From the NCBI RefSeq assembly GCF_025210435.1, contig NZ_JAOART010000045.1:1-64000 (forward strand): 64,000 nucleotides of DNA, given 5' to 3'. This document shows positions 1 to 9,531 of the stretch, piece by piece. This DNA is from Anaeromicrobium sp. GTDB taxonomy: Bacteria; Bacillota; Clostridia; Peptostreptococcales; Thermotaleaceae. A program made the translations under genes and the position numbers. Numbering within the stretch: the stretch's first letter is position 1; every line of letters starts with the position of its first letter. The notes beneath the pieces were generated by a model, which was not told the origin of the DNA, searched no databases, and was given only the letters and a program-made list of their open reading frames with translations.

Positions 1-36
1 ATTATGAGTTTTAAAGCGAAAGTCTATATTATGCAT
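1..36 (-). CDS. Possible N-terminus of a leftward gene cut by the window edge
   Basis: An ATG at 36 is preceded on the minus strand by AGAGAGG nine bases upstream and opens a frame of 12 codons (MHNIDFRFKTHN) that runs off the window. There is too little protein to name. The ribosome-site spacing is the main support, and an in-frame ATG at 45 is an alternative start. Confidence 0.3.
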   Translation of the reverse strand, partial: MHNIDFRFKTHN

Positions 37-208
37 AAATTCCATCCTCTCTTTATTCTCTTACTTCTATAATAATGGAATTTATGATAGATTTTTATAC
101 TTTATATTTGGTAAAATTAGTTATGCGAAATATGAGATATATTTATCAATAATGCTTATATACTACCTTTCTAGTTACTAGAAATTGATGAATGGGCACA
201 CCTAAGAG

Positions 209-238
209 AACCCTCCAACAATTAATTAGTGGAGGGTT
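209..238. terminator. Hairpin, probable terminator
   Basis: A 9-bp perfect inverted repeat (AACCCTCCA / TGGAGGGTT) with a 12-base loop, lying past the end of the leftward signalling operon. Only a short T-rich stretch follows it, so termination is inferred from shape and position. Confidence 0.5.
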
Positions 239-253
239 TAATCGGTGGAATCA

Positions 254-305
254 GGTAATGTGAAAAAGTTTGTGTTCTAAAGAAAACAAACTTTTTTACA
301 TTACC
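254..305. terminator. Long hairpin after the response regulator gene
   Basis: Arms 254-273 and 286-305 form a 20-bp stem with one wobble and a 12-base loop. It begins 10 bases after the stop codon of the response regulator that ends at 316. There is no clean terminal T run. The right-arm sequence recurs alone at 11383-11399, beside the broken fic gene, so the hairpin may also be part of a small repeat. Confidence 0.5.
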
Positions 306-315
306 TATTCTACGT

Positions 316-705
316 CTATATTAATTCTAGATTTTTCATAACCTCTAACAATTTATCAATATCAATAGGTTTGGCTGCATAGGCATTTGCCCCTTTTTCA
401 AAGGAATCATCAACCACTTCCCTTTCTGATAATGCTGTAGCCATAATTATTTTAGCCTCTTTTTCTACATTAAACTGGATTTCTATATCACGAATTGTTT
501 TTAGTACCTTAATCCCATCCACTTTAGGCATCATAATATCTAAACATATTAAATCATAAGGTTCTTTTTCCTTTAAAGCTATCATATATGCATCAATTGC
601 TTCAATACCATTAACCACCAAATCGCATTCCCCATATTCAGCCAATACTTTCCATAGTAATTTTCTACTAATCATATCATCTTCTGCAATTAATATTTTT
701 AGCAT
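316..705 (-). CDS. Stand-alone CheY-like response regulator
   Basis: A 129-residue single receiver domain with no output domain. Acidic pocket at E8-D9-D10, phosphoacceptor Asp56 in the CLDIMMP stretch, a Thr in MATAL and the conserved Lys in AAKPI. A longer frame to 783 exists, but the ATG at 705 has AAGGAGAG at ideal spacing and avoids overlap with the kinase upstream. It is the last gene of the che operon and is paralogous to the regulator at 9139-9531, with the same DLICLDIMMPKVDGIK core. Such single-domain regulators usually act by protein contact, as CheY does. Its target is unknown; the kinase at 752-2320 is the obvious phosphodonor. Confidence 0.9.
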   Translation of the reverse strand: MLKILIAEDDMISRKLLWKVLAEYGECDLVVNGIEAIDAYMIALKEKEPYDLICLDIMMPKVDGIKVLKTIRDIEIQFNVEKEAKIIMATALSEREVVDDSFEKGANAYAAKPIDIDKLLEVMKNLELI

Positions 706-751
706 ACGTTCTCTCCTTTTCAATAATTTATTATACAATGGATATATGTAG

Positions 752-2320
752 TTATATATTAATATTTTGAATATGACTTTCATTCCAGCACTTTACACAT
801 ATGGTAAAGAAAAAATCAGAGCCCCTATTTAGTTCACTGATAAATTTAAGTTCTCCACCAAATTTTTCAACAATATTTTTTGATATTGCAAGGCCTAATC
901 CTGCCCCACCCTTTTCCCTTGTAAATGATCCATCTGCCTGAATAAAACTTTCGAACAACTTATGAGTATCTTCCTTATTAATTCCAATACCCGTATCCTT
1001 AATGTGGAATTCAATAGTCATTTTTTCACTATCATATTCTTTCACTTTATAATCAAGTAAAACTTCTCCCACATCAGTAAATTTAATGGCATTATCTACT
1101 AAATTCGTAAGTAATTGTTTTAATCGAACTTCATCTCCAATGATATACTTCCTCTCTTCAGACCAGAGTTTAACAAATAATTGAACATTCTTTTTTAATG
1201 CCTTTGGTTCATTTTCTTTCTTAACTTCATTTAATACCTCTCCTATATGCATTTTTTTGTGATTTAGCTCAAATTTACCTACTTCTATCTTAGATATATC
1301 TAAAACACTGTTAATAATTTGTAATAGGTTTAAACTAGAAACTTTTGCTATCTCTAAGTTTTCTCTAAGGTCATCTTCTTTAATCTCTCTTTTAGTTAAA
1401 TCAATCATACCTATTATGCCATTAAGAGGTGTCCTTATTTCATGACTCATATTTGATAAAAACTCACTTTTAAGTCTATTTCCTTCTTCTGCTTCTTTCT
1501 TTGCTTTTTTAATTTTTCTCTCATAATTCATTTGTTCCGTAGTATCTTGAATCATGATTAATATATGTGCCTCAGCATTTCTATATGTTTTAACAAATTC
1601 CACTTGATAATCTCTAGGCACATGTTTACCATTAATATAATGTGAAAATTTCACCTTAATTCTATTAAGCCCTTCCTTATTCTCATTGAGTAAACGTATA
1701 TTCCTTTTAAGTTTGCAATCTTTACATGCATGAGCAGAACCACAAATGGAATCTCTGGCATTACTGCATTTTAACAGGTTTCCAAGGACCTGTGTTCCTT
1801 CTTTCATACTTGAAACCCCAAATTTACACATCATAAATGGATTAGTCTTTAATACTTTTCCATTTTTATCTACAATCACGATACCTAATGGTAATGAATT
1901 AAATATTGATTCTAAATTATACTTTTGCTCTAGATTGTCCTTTTCTAATTTCTTCAATCTCGTAATGTCCCTAAAGCTAATTACTACATGGTCATTCATT
2001 TCCATTCTAATTAATGATACACTTGCTGAAATATATTTCTTTTCTCCTGGGGATATTACAAGATATGAATCTTTTTCTAATCCCCTTCCATTTCCTGTTA
2101 AACGGACACTTTTAATTACTTCCATAATGATAGACTCACTATTATCTGTTCTTATATTAAAAACTTGATTTACAGGTATCCTATCTTCTGAAATTATTCT
2201 TTTACCAATAATTTCAATTGCCTTTTCATTCATATATTCAATTTCATTTGACTCATTAAGACATATTACCCCATCACCTAGAGCCTCAAGTATCTTATAA
2301 TAATCCATATTACCCTTCAT
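752..2320 (-). CDS. Cytosolic PAS-PAS sensor histidine kinase with a cysteine cluster
   Basis: 522 residues with no membrane segment. PAS domain 1 spans about residues 5-120 and PAS domain 2 about 135-265. A dimerisation domain carries the H-box SHEIRTPLNG (His293), and the HATPase has N, G1 and G2 boxes (GIGINKEDT, GAGLGLAISKN). Inside PAS 2 four cysteines, C185, C193, C199 and C202, form C-x7-CG-x4-CxxC; the kinase at 9506-10660 has the same CG-x4-CxxC core. A metal or Fe-S redox sensor is inferred. The start is uncertain: the ATG at 2320 follows GAGGTG by about 11 bases, and one at 2308 follows AAGGG closely. It lies 10 bases after cheB and just upstream of its likely partner regulator. 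Confidence 0.88.
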   Translation of the reverse strand: MKGNMDYYKILEALGDGVICLNESNEIEYMNEKAIEIIGKRIISEDRIPVNQVFNIRTDNSESIIMEVIKSVRLTGNGRGLEKDSYLVISPGEKKYISASVSLIRMEMNDHVVISFRDITRLKKLEKDNLEQKYNLESIFNSLPLGIVIVDKNGKVLKTNPFMMCKFGVSSMKEGTQVLGNLLKCSNARDSICGSAHACKDCKLKRNIRLLNENKEGLNRIKVKFSHYINGKHVPRDYQVEFVKTYRNAEAHILIMIQDTTEQMNYERKIKKAKKEAEEGNRLKSEFLSNMSHEIRTPLNGIIGMIDLTKREIKEDDLRENLEIAKVSSLNLLQIINSVLDISKIEVGKFELNHKKMHIGEVLNEVKKENEPKALKKNVQLFVKLWSEERKYIIGDEVRLKQLLTNLVDNAIKFTDVGEVLLDYKVKEYDSEKMTIEFHIKDTGIGINKEDTHKLFESFIQADGSFTREKGGAGLGLAISKNIVEKFGGELKFISELNRGSDFFFTICVKCWNESHIQNINI

Positions 2321-2330
2321 ATAGCATAAC

Positions 2331-3341
2331 TCACCTCAAATACTTAACTATATAATGCCCCATTAACTCTAATGAAGATTGCTTCGTTATTCCATTCAAA
2401 TCATATGCTGCCTTTGGCATGCCATAAACAACACTTGATTTTTCATCTTGTCCAAGGGTTATGGCTCCTTTTCTTTTCATAAGTTTTATACCTTTAGCTC
2501 CATCATACCCCATTCCTGTTAATATTACACCTAATGCCCTTTCTCCTGCTTGTTCGGCAATAGATTTAAATAGCACATCAACGGATGGACAATGACCATT
2601 TACCTTTTCCCCTCCAAATACTTTTAAAAAATAACCATCCTTTCTTTTTCTCACTTGTACATGTTTATCTCCTGGTGCAAGATAAATATGATTTCTTTTT
2701 ATAATATCACCATTTATAGCTTCTTTTACATTAAAATGTGTCTGATTATGAAGGCGTTGTGCAAACATTTTAGAAAAAATTGGTGGAATGTGTTGCACTA
2801 TTACAATTCCAGGTAAGCCCTTTGGTAATTGCTCCAATAGCTTATAAATTGCGTCTATCCCACCTGTTGAAGCACCAATACCAATAATTTCATGTTGCCT
2901 AATCTCCCTTGGCATATTGTGCCTTGCACTTTCCTTAGGCTCACCTATTAAAATATTAGCCTTTGAAGCCCCTTTAATCTTTCTAATAAGTTCTATAATG
3001 AATCTTTGAACATCCTTTGGTGAGTTGGCATCTGGTTTTGATACAAAATCAACAGCTCCAGCATCCATAGCATCAAAGACTTTATCACTTATGGAACTCA
3101 CTACAATCACGGGTATTGGATACTGTGGTATGAGTCTCCTTACAAACTCAATCCCATTCATTTTGGGCATCTCAATGTCACAAGTAACTACATCTGGTTC
3201 AAACTCTAGAATTTTATCTCTAGCATGAAAAGGATCAATAGCTGTAGCAACCACTTGAATATTTGAATCCGTAGCTACTCCCTTTGCCAAAATTTGTCGA
3301 AAAACAATACTATCATCTACAACTAACACTCGAATAGGCAT
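2331..3341 (-). CDS. cheB: CheB, chemoreceptor glutamate methylesterase/deamidase
   Basis: 336 residues: receiver domain with D55, then a methylesterase domain. The catalytic triad is visible as S158 in GASTGG, H184 in VQHIPP and D280 in GMGYDGA. CheB removes methyl groups from MCP glutamates to reset receptor sensitivity and is activated by phosphoryl transfer from CheA. It lies 13 bases after cheR in the che operon, as expected for an adaptation pair. Length is normal for the family. Confidence 0.97.
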   Translation of the reverse strand: MPIRVLVVDDSIVFRQILAKGVATDSNIQVVATAIDPFHARDKILEFEPDVVTCDIEMPKMNGIEFVRRLIPQYPIPVIVVSSISDKVFDAMDAGAVDFVSKPDANSPKDVQRFIIELIRKIKGASKANILIGEPKESARHNMPREIRQHEIIGIGASTGGIDAIYKLLEQLPKGLPGIVIVQHIPPIFSKMFAQRLHNQTHFNVKEAINGDIIKRNHIYLAPGDKHVQVRKRKDGYFLKVFGGEKVNGHCPSVDVLFKSIAEQAGERALGVILTGMGYDGAKGIKLMKRKGAITLGQDEKSSVVYGMPKAAYDLNGITKQSSLELMGHYIVKYLR

Positions 3342-3354
3342 AATCCCCCCCCTA

Positions 3355-4170
3355 TCACAACTTTCGGTAGACAGCTGGTTTCACATACTTAAACCTTGTC
3401 TTATTACGGTCTATAGATTCAGAATGACCAATAAACAGGTATCCTCCATATTCCAGACTATCATACATCTTTTCAACAAGTTCATTTTTTGTATCATTAT
3501 CAAAATAAATCATAACATTTCTACAAAAAATCACATGTAGTTTTTTCTTAAAAGGAAAAACTGGTTCTAATAGGTTAAATCTTCTAAAGATAACTTCCTT
3601 CTTCAAAGTATCCTTTATTTCATATCTATTGTTTCCCACCTTATTAAAATAATTTAACACCCAAATTTTGGGTAATAAACTAATTTTTTCATTATTGTAA
3701 TTACCCCTTTGAGCTTCTTTCAAAACACTTAATGATAAATCCGTTGCTAACAATTTCTTGTCCCATAGATGTTCTTCATTCTTGAAAAAATCCGCCATCA
3801 AAATTGCTAAAGTATAAGGTTCTTCACCTGTGGAACTTGCAGCACACCATATGCGAAGATCTCTGCTTGTTACTGTCTTTTTTAAGTAGGGTAAGACGAT
3901 TTGACTAAAATAATTAAAATGCTCTGGTTCTCTCATAAAGTATGTATGGTTAGTTGTTACTTTATCTATTAAACGGCTAAGTTCTTTACCCCCTGTATCA
4001 TTTTTCAGATACTTATAATATGCCATAAAATTATCTATTCCAAGTTCGTTTAATATACTACTGAGTCTACCGACTAGTAGTGTTTTTTTCTCATTTTTTA
4101 GATTAATACCACTATGTTCCTTAATATATGATGATAATAATCTAAATTCACCATCTGTAATCTTAATCAT
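3355..4170 (-). CDS. cheR: CheR, chemoreceptor methyltransferase
   Basis: 271 residues with an N-terminal all-alpha CheR_N domain and a SAM-binding domain. The motifs WCAASSTGEEPYTLA and IFCRNVMIYFD are diagnostic. It transfers methyl groups from S-adenosylmethionine to MCP glutamates and works against CheB. No pentapeptide-binding insertion is obvious, in line with the MCP here lacking a C-terminal NWETF-type tether. It lies between the MCP gene and cheB. Confidence 0.97.
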   Translation of the reverse strand: MIKITDGEFRLLSSYIKEHSGINLKNEKKTLLVGRLSSILNELGIDNFMAYYKYLKNDTGGKELSRLIDKVTTNHTYFMREPEHFNYFSQIVLPYLKKTVTSRDLRIWCAASSTGEEPYTLAILMADFFKNEEHLWDKKLLATDLSLSVLKEAQRGNYNNEKISLLPKIWVLNYFNKVGNNRYEIKDTLKKEVIFRRFNLLEPVFPFKKKLHVIFCRNVMIYFDNDTKNELVEKMYDSLEYGGYLFIGHSESIDRNKTRFKYVKPAVYRKL

Positions 4171-4187
4171 TTATACACCTACTTTTT

Positions 4188-4212
4188 TAAAGGGAGGTTT
4201 TACCTCCCTTTA
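4188..4212. other. Intercistronic hairpin between MCP and cheR genes
   Basis: A perfect 10-bp stem (TAAAGGGAGG / CCTCCCTTTA) with a 5-base loop in the 66-bp gap inside the che operon. On the transcribed strand it is followed by A residues, not T, so RNA processing or partial attenuation is likelier than full termination. It would separate the abundant receptor message from cheRB. Confidence 0.5.
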
Positions 4213-4236
4213 TCATTCTATATTTCCTCTTTATCT

Positions 4237-5934
4237 CTAGTACTTTTCAAAGTCAGAATCGCTTAGTAGTATTTTTTTTGTCTTCTTAAATTCTTCATTT
4301 TCCCCATTATTAGATTTCATATTTTCAATCATCCTTAGAACATCTGGATTAATACTTTCTTCACCGTATTCTCTCCCTGATTTCACTTCCTTTAATTTGA
4401 ATATGGCCACTTGAGATTTCAACATATGTGCTTGACCTGATAATTCTTCACTAGCTGCAGCTGTTTCTTCCGATGTTGCACTGGTTGTTTGGACAACATG
4501 AGAAATTTGTGTAATTCCTTGATTTATTTGATCTACTGCTAAGGCTTGTTCACTTGATGCTATAGCAATCTCTCCAACAAGTTCAGTAGCCTTAGATACA
4601 CCTTCTACAATTTTATTGAGTGCTTGTGCCGTTTCACTAGCTATCTTTGTTCCACATTCTACTTTATTAATAGACCCTTCTATCATTGCTGTTGTTTCCT
4701 TAGCTGCATTGGCAGATCTAGCAGCTAAATTTCGTACTTCTTCAGCTACAACTGCAAATCCCTTTCCATGTTGACCTGCTCTAGCTGCTTCAACAGCCGC
4801 ATTTAATGCTAAGATATTTGTCTGGAATGCAATATCATCAATAACTTTAATGATCTTTGAAATATTGTTGGATGAATCATTAATTTCTCCCATTGCCTTT
4901 AACATATCTGTCATCTGCTCATTACCCTGTTGTGCATATTTTTGGGCTGACATGGACATCTCTTTTGCCTTATCCGCATTAGATGCATTTTGTCTTGTTT
5001 GAGAAGCAATTTCTTCTATGGAGGCTGTTAATTCCTCTATTGAGCTAGCTTGTTCTGTTGCCCCTTGAGATAAAGACATACTAGAATCAGACACTTGCTT
5101 CGAACCTGATGCTACTTGATCAGAGGCAGAATTAATATTTCTCATAACATGATTAATATTATTAGTCATCATTTTAAAGGCTTTAGCCAATGATCCTACT
5201 TCATCTTTAGAATCAAGATGAATATGAATGTCTAAGTTACCATCAGCAATACTATTTGCAGCTAGTACCATTTCATTAAGAGGCTTACTGATAATTTTAG
5301 CAATGAATATGCCCAGACTAATAGCAACAATCACTGCACTAGCAATTAAAATAGTCATTGTTTTAATAGATTTTTTTGTTAATTCCTCATTTTCTAGTGC
5401 CTTTTCTTTAGCATCTTCTACTTTCATAGATACTAACAAATCAATGGCATCTTGTTCTGCATCTGCTGCAATACGCAGATGACCCTTTATGAGTTTATAA
5501 GCTTCTTCATCTTTATTCTCAATACACAAATTATAATACTCTTCTAAATAGGAACCGAAATTAGCTCTTGCTTTCATAAATTCTGCAAAAGCCTCTTTCA
5601 TATCTTCTGATAATGCCTTTTCTTTAAATCGAATAGATAAAGAATTTAGCTCTCCTACAATTACCTTAATATTTTCATATCTCGCATCAATTTTCTCTCG
5701 ATCATCTTCTAATATCATTTCTCTCATATTCACACGAGCTTTTTGGAACAACTTAGCCATTTCCGCCGATTCACCTAAAGGCACAGTCATATTGGTATAT
5801 AATATGTAACCATTTTTATCAACTTTTTTAATATTATTCATACCTATTACTCCAACAACCCCTGCCAAAATAGCTACAATAATAAATGCACTAATTAATT
5901 TTATTGTTATCTTCATATTTAAAAACCATTTCAT
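4237..5934 (-). CDS. Methyl-accepting chemotaxis protein
   Basis: About 565 residues. Membrane segment 1 ([18 protein letters not shown]) is followed by a four-helix-bundle periplasmic-type sensor (4HB_MCP-like), membrane segment 2 near residues 195-215, HAMP, and the signalling hairpin with tip sequence [20 protein letters not shown]. Start chosen at 5934 because AGGGAGGG lies seven bases upstream; the earlier ATG at 5955 contains that site. The ligand is unknown. It is the only receptor gene in the window and lies directly after cheW, so it is the natural input to this array. No C-terminal pentapeptide tether is seen. Confidence 0.95.
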   Translation of the reverse strand: MKWFLNMKITIKLISAFIIVAILAGVVGVIGMNNIKKVDKNGYILYTNMTVPLGESAEMAKLFQKARVNMREMILEDDREKIDARYENIKVIVGELNSLSIRFKEKALSEDMKEAFAEFMKARANFGSYLEEYYNLCIENKDEEAYKLIKGHLRIAADAEQDAIDLLVSMKVEDAKEKALENEELTKKSIKTMTILIASAVIVAISLGIFIAKIISKPLNEMVLAANSIADGNLDIHIHLDSKDEVGSLAKAFKMMTNNINHVMRNINSASDQVASGSKQVSDSSMSLSQGATEQASSIEELTASIEEIASQTRQNASNADKAKEMSMSAQKYAQQGNEQMTDMLKAMGEINDSSNNISKIIKVIDDIAFQTNILALNAAVEAARAGQHGKGFAVVAEEVRNLAARSANAAKETTAMIEGSINKVECGTKIASETAQALNKIVEGVSKATELVGEIAIASSEQALAVDQINQGITQISHVVQTTSATSEETAAASEELSGQAHMLKSQVAIFKLKEVKSGREYGEESINPDVLRMIENMKSNNGENEEFKKTKKILLSDSDFEKY

Positions 5935-5947
5935 CTTCATACCCTCC

Positions 5948-6445
5948 CTATTCATTTGAACTCTTCAATTCATCCATCTCACTTTCATTTAATAATTTCT
6001 CACAGTCTAATATGAGTATTACATTATCATTACATTTCCCTATACTCTTTATATATTTTTGACCGCCAGTATTTAAATTTGGTGGAGGAACAATATCCTC
6101 ATTCCTAATAGGAAGTACTTCAGATACAGCATCTACAATAATTCCAATGGACAATTCTAAAACATCAATAACAATAATACATGTGCGGTCATTATATTCT
6201 TTTGGTTCCTTGTTAAATTTAATCCTTGCATCCATTACAGGTATAATCTTACCCCTAAGATTAATTATTCCTCTTATGAAATTTGGTAACTCTGGTATTA
6301 GGGTTATAGGCTGTATTCCTACTATCTCTGTCACATACATAATATCAATTCCATAATATTCATTTCCTAAGGAAAAAGTAAGGAATTTTCCCTTTTGTGT
6401 ATCCTCTTCCAATTCGTAGAGGACATTATTCATCTCTTCACCCAT
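5948..6445 (-). CDS. cheW: CheW coupling protein
   Basis: 165 residues, a single CheW (SH3-like) domain with [16 protein letters not shown] and [17 protein letters not shown]. It links CheA to the MCP. A TTG-started longer frame (6472) is rejected because the ATG at 6445 is preceded by AAGGAAGGTG. It lies 42 bases after cheA and overlaps slightly with the longest MCP frame. Length is standard. Confidence 0.96.
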   Translation of the reverse strand: MGEEMNNVLYELEEDTQKGKFLTFSLGNEYYGIDIMYVTEIVGIQPITLIPELPNFIRGIINLRGKIIPVMDARIKFNKEPKEYNDRTCIIVIDVLELSIGIIVDAVSEVLPIRNEDIVPPPNLNTGGQKYIKSIGKCNDNVILILDCEKLLNESEMDELKSSNE

Positions 6446-6487
6446 ATGTTCACCTTCCTTTTCTGAGTACAATTTAAAATTTATCTT

Positions 6488-8551
6488 TTATAAGTATAAT
6501 TCACCCACATCTAGTATTAGACTAATGCTACCATCACCTAGTAATGTGCACCCTCCTAATCCTTTTATTTTTCGGTACTTTTTTATATAATTGGGTAAGG
6601 ATTTTACAACCACTTGTTGTTGACCCAAAAGTTCATCTGCAAATATGCAAAAATTACATTCACCATCCTGTACCATAATGAGTATTCCATCATTGAAATC
6701 CTTTATTTCTGTAGGAATTTTATAAAAATCGTGGAGTCGTAAAATGGGATAACAACGGCCCCTTACCATAATCATTTCTTGTCCTTGTGTATCACAAATG
6801 ATTTCATTATTCTCTGGTCTAAAGGATTCTTCTATTGTCATAATTGGAATAGTAAATCTTGTCTCTCCTACTTTTATATTCATCCCTTCAATAATTGCAA
6901 TGGTCAAGGGGATTTTTAATATGATAGTAGTTCCATGGCCTAGTTCACTATCTACAATAACTGAGCCACCTATACTTTCAATATTCTTTGTGACAACATC
7001 CATTCCAACTCCCCTGCCTGAAAATTCAGTCACCTTCTGCTTCGTTGAAAAACCAGGATGTAATATTAAATTGTAAATTTCCCTATTACTCATTTCTTCA
7101 AAGGGTCTATTCACTAAACCATTTGAATCTGCTTTTTCATATAAAGCCTTCTTATGAAGACCTTTGCCATCATCTTTAATAATAATGAGAACATCACTTC
7201 CTGAATTTTTAGCTTCAAGTACAATTGTTCCTTGTCTATTTTTCCCGTTTTCTACCCGTGTCTGTTCATCTTCTATGCCATGATCAATAGCATTACGAAT
7301 AATATGCATTAAGGGATCTGCGATTTTTTCAATAATATTCTTATCAACTTCAGTTTCTTCTCCATAAACATCTAGCTCAACGTTTTTTCCTAGTTTTCTT
7401 GTCATATCCCTAACAATTCGATGCATTTTCATAAAGGTAGTTGATAGTGGTACCATACGAATTGCCATAACTAGATCTTGCAGTTCTCCAGAAATTTTAT
7501 GCAATTGCCTTGAGGCCTTATGAAAACTCTCTATTTCCAAACTTGTCACTTCTGGATTTTGAGTTACCATGGCTTGTGCAATAACAAGTTCCCCAACCAT
7601 ATCCATTAATTTATCTAACTTATCAACATTAACACTTATAATATTTTGTTTTGTTGACAAAGATACTTCTTCCTTCTTAGATTTCTTTTCGACATACTTT
7701 TTAGATGTTTCTGGTATCTTTATCTCTTCAGATATGTCTTTGTCTTCATATAACTTGGATAATTCTTTATAATCAGAATCATTTATTTCATCAAATTCAA
7801 GATTCTCTAGAAAAATAGTACTTTCTAGATACTCCTTAATCTTTTTACTTTCACTTTTAGACTTAATTGCTAATAGGAATCCTTTGGATCTAATCTCTTC
7901 TGCTGACTGCTCATTTTCAATAATATCATTTGGTTTATAATGAACTTCCTCAACTAAATCCACAATATTATGAACAACTGTATAAGACCTTATATTCTCC
8001 ATTTCACAATCTTTTTTAAAATGAATCTTTGCCTTATAATACTTCACATTCTCCTCTTTACTACTTTGCCTTATATAATACTTTTGTTTTTCATCTATAG
8101 TTTTCTTATTCCCATTAGAATTTTTCTCTTCAATATGATTTTCCTTTTTTACCCTTTCAAGATATTGTGATACTTTTTCTATTAATTCTAAATTATCACC
8201 ATCTGGTGTTTCCCCTTCGCTAATCTTCATCAATTCGATTTTAAAAAAATCAATGCTCTCTAATATAATATCTACTAATAAAGTAAAATCATATTTTACT
8301 TGTGGATTTTCACGTATGACAAAAAAGATATCTTCCATATGATGTGCTAAAAGACTCATATCATTAAACATCATCATTGCTGAGGACCCTTTTACCGTAT
8401 GCATGGACCTAAAAATCTCATTAATACACTCTTGTGAAAATTCTCCTGATTTTTCACTGGTAATCATCAACTGTTCTAGGGTTTCTACTATTTGGGAAGT
8501 TTCATAGACATAAACTTCTATCATTGGCTCATCAATGTACCAATTGTTCAT
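6488..8551 (-). CDS. cheA: CheA chemotaxis histidine kinase
   Basis: 687 residues. P1 HPt domain has phosphorylatable H51 in MHTVKGSSAMM. A P2-like region (about 170-275) is linked by a charged stretch to the P3 dimerisation domain (from about 305). The P4 ATPase has DPLMHIIRNAIDHGIE and GRGVGMDVV, and the P5 CheW-like domain runs to the end. It autophosphorylates in response to MCP-CheW and feeds CheY and CheB. Start supported by AGGAGGAGG four bases upstream of ATG. Second gene of the operon, 18 bases after cheY. Confidence 0.97.
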   Translation of the reverse strand: MNNWYIDEPMIEVYVYETSQIVETLEQLMITSEKSGEFSQECINEIFRSMHTVKGSSAMMMFNDMSLLAHHMEDIFFVIRENPQVKYDFTLLVDIILESIDFFKIELMKISEGETPDGDNLELIEKVSQYLERVKKENHIEEKNSNGNKKTIDEKQKYYIRQSSKEENVKYYKAKIHFKKDCEMENIRSYTVVHNIVDLVEEVHYKPNDIIENEQSAEEIRSKGFLLAIKSKSESKKIKEYLESTIFLENLEFDEINDSDYKELSKLYEDKDISEEIKIPETSKKYVEKKSKKEEVSLSTKQNIISVNVDKLDKLMDMVGELVIAQAMVTQNPEVTSLEIESFHKASRQLHKISGELQDLVMAIRMVPLSTTFMKMHRIVRDMTRKLGKNVELDVYGEETEVDKNIIEKIADPLMHIIRNAIDHGIEDEQTRVENGKNRQGTIVLEAKNSGSDVLIIIKDDGKGLHKKALYEKADSNGLVNRPFEEMSNREIYNLILHPGFSTKQKVTEFSGRGVGMDVVTKNIESIGGSVIVDSELGHGTTIILKIPLTIAIIEGMNIKVGETRFTIPIMTIEESFRPENNEIICDTQGQEMIMVRGRCYPILRLHDFYKIPTEIKDFNDGILIMVQDGECNFCIFADELLGQQQVVVKSLPNYIKKYRKIKGLGGCTLLGDGSISLILDVGELYL

Positions 8552-8569
8552 CTAACCTCCTCCTTTTAA

Positions 8570-8929
8570 TTACTTAGCTACTCCATCCAATACCTTTACT
8601 AATTTGTCCCTTTCAAATGGCTTTACAATAAAAGATGACGCACCACTTATAATGGCTTCTTTTACCATGACTTCTTGGCCCAAGGCTGATACCATAATAA
8701 CTTTTGCGTCTTTATCAATCTCTTTAATCTCTTTTAATGCTTCAATTCCTGTCATATTAGGCATAGTAATATCCATTGTTATAACATCTGGCCTATACTT
8801 TTTATATTTTTCTACTGCTTCAGCACCATCACACGCTTCTGCAACAATTTCATAATCATAACTTTCCAACATTTTTCTGATGGACACTCTCATAAATAAT
8901 GCATCATCCACAATCATCAATCTTCTCAC
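8570..8929 (-). CDS. cheY: CheY response regulator
   Basis: About 119 residues, a lone receiver domain: acidic pair in IVDDA, phosphoacceptor D53 in MDITMP, Ser in MVSALG, Lys in VKPFE. The start is taken as GTG at 8929, seven bases after GGGAGGG; an ATG at 8944 would place the ribosome site inside the gene. First gene of the che operon, just downstream of a promoter with a strong palindromic operator. With no flagellar genes nearby, its target may be a motor encoded elsewhere or a non-motility output. Confidence 0.93.
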   Translation of the reverse strand: MRRLMIVDDALFMRVSIRKMLESYDYEIVAEACDGAEAVEKYKKYRPDVITMDITMPNMTGIEALKEIKEIDKDAKVIMVSALGQEVMVKEAIISGASSFIVKPFERDKLVKVLDGVAK

Positions 8930-8946
8930 GGATATCCCTCCCATCC

Positions 8947-8968
8947 AGTTAGTTAGTACTAACTAACT
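8947..8968. promoter_or_regulatory. Double TetR-type operator in the che leader
   Basis: A perfect 22-bp palindrome made of AGTTAGTTAGT and its complement. It contains two overlapping 16-bp sites of the form GTTAGT-N4-ACTAAC (8948-8963 and 8952-8967). The same arrangement occurs once at 11249-11264 before the tetR gene. It begins three bases after the predicted -10 box, so bound repressor would block transcription start. That the TetR protein at 10677-11237 binds here is inferred from the shared motif. Confidence 0.72.
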
Positions 8969-8970
8969 GT

Positions 8971-9000
8971 ATTTTACCATAAAAAAAAACGAACTGTAAA
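8971..9000 (-). promoter_or_regulatory. Predicted promoter of the che operon
   Basis: On the minus strand a -35 TTTACA (8995-9000) and -10 TAAAAT (8971-8976) are separated by 18 bases. Both are near the housekeeping sigma consensus. No sigma-28 (SigD) motility promoter was seen. The -35 lies within the loop of the terminator at 8984-9017. Confidence 0.55.
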
Positions 9001-9017
9001 GAAACAATTCGTTTTTT
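8984..9017. terminator. Bidirectional terminator between the two signalling operons
   Basis: Stem AAAAAACGAA / TTCGTTTTTT of 10 bp with a 14-base loop. T runs follow in both directions. It ends the tetR-kinase-regulator unit before the che promoter. Confidence 0.7.
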
Positions 9018-9059
9018 GTCATATTATGGTGAATAAACAGGTAATCTCATAGTAACCAT

Positions 9060-9143
9060 GTGAGCCTACTTGAGAAAAAAAATTTTAATATTTTTTCCTC
9101 AAGTAGGCTCACATAAAGCAAGTTTATAAATAATAAATCTATA
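9060..9143 (+). repeat. Short, rearranged copy of the TATAGATTT repeat family
   Basis: The right part (9098-9143) matches the right end of the long repeats, with the block reading aggctcacataaagcaagtt and the terminal AAATCTATA. Its left part is an inverted copy of the same block, giving a perfect 15-bp stem (9060-9074 with 9098-9112) that extends with A/T pairs. The terminal TATA overlaps the stop codon of the gene ending at 9139. Confidence 0.7.
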
Positions 9144-9531
9144 TTAGACATAATTTTTTTAATACCTCATTAAATTTTTCTATATCTATTGGCTTCCAAG
9201 CATAAGCTTCACATCCACACTCATATGCCTCTTTAACTGTTTCCTTATCATTTAATGCAGTAGTCATTATAATTTTAGCTGGTTCAAACCCTTCATCTAG
9301 GGAAGTCCTTTCTATCTTTCTAATGATTTTTAAAGCTTTAATTCCATCTACTTTAGGCATCATAATGTCCAAACAAATCAAATCATAAGGCTTCTTCATT
9401 TCAATAGAATTCATAACTAAATCAATTGCTTCCATCCCATTCATAACCACATCACATGTACCATACTCTGATAAATATTTTTTCATAAACAACCTACTAG
9501 TCAAATCATCTTCTGCAATAAGTATTCTCAT
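9139..9531 (-). CDS. Stand-alone CheY-like response regulator
   Basis: 130 residues, receiver domain only: acidic EDD at 7-9, phosphoacceptor D55 in CLDIMMP, Thr in MTTAL and Lys in WKPID. Closely related to the regulator at 316-705. Its start overlaps the end of the kinase gene at 9506-10660 by 26 bases, pointing to translational coupling and a cognate pair. Its TAG stop lies in the outer TATA of a repeat copy. Confidence 0.9.
   Translation of the reverse strand: MRILIAEDDLTSRLFMKKYLSEYGTCDVVMNGMEAIDLVMNSIEMKKPYDLICLDIMMPKVDGIKALKIIRKIERTSLDEGFEPAKIIMTTALNDKETVKEAYECGCEAYAWKPIDIEKFNEVLKKLCLI

Noticed and set aside
1746-2168. 140-codon plus-strand frame opposite the PAS kinase
   Set aside because: It is antisense to a clear kinase reading frame and has no own ribosome site or domain; the same holds for other antisense frames over che, pyk, dnaE, yvcK and the recombinase.
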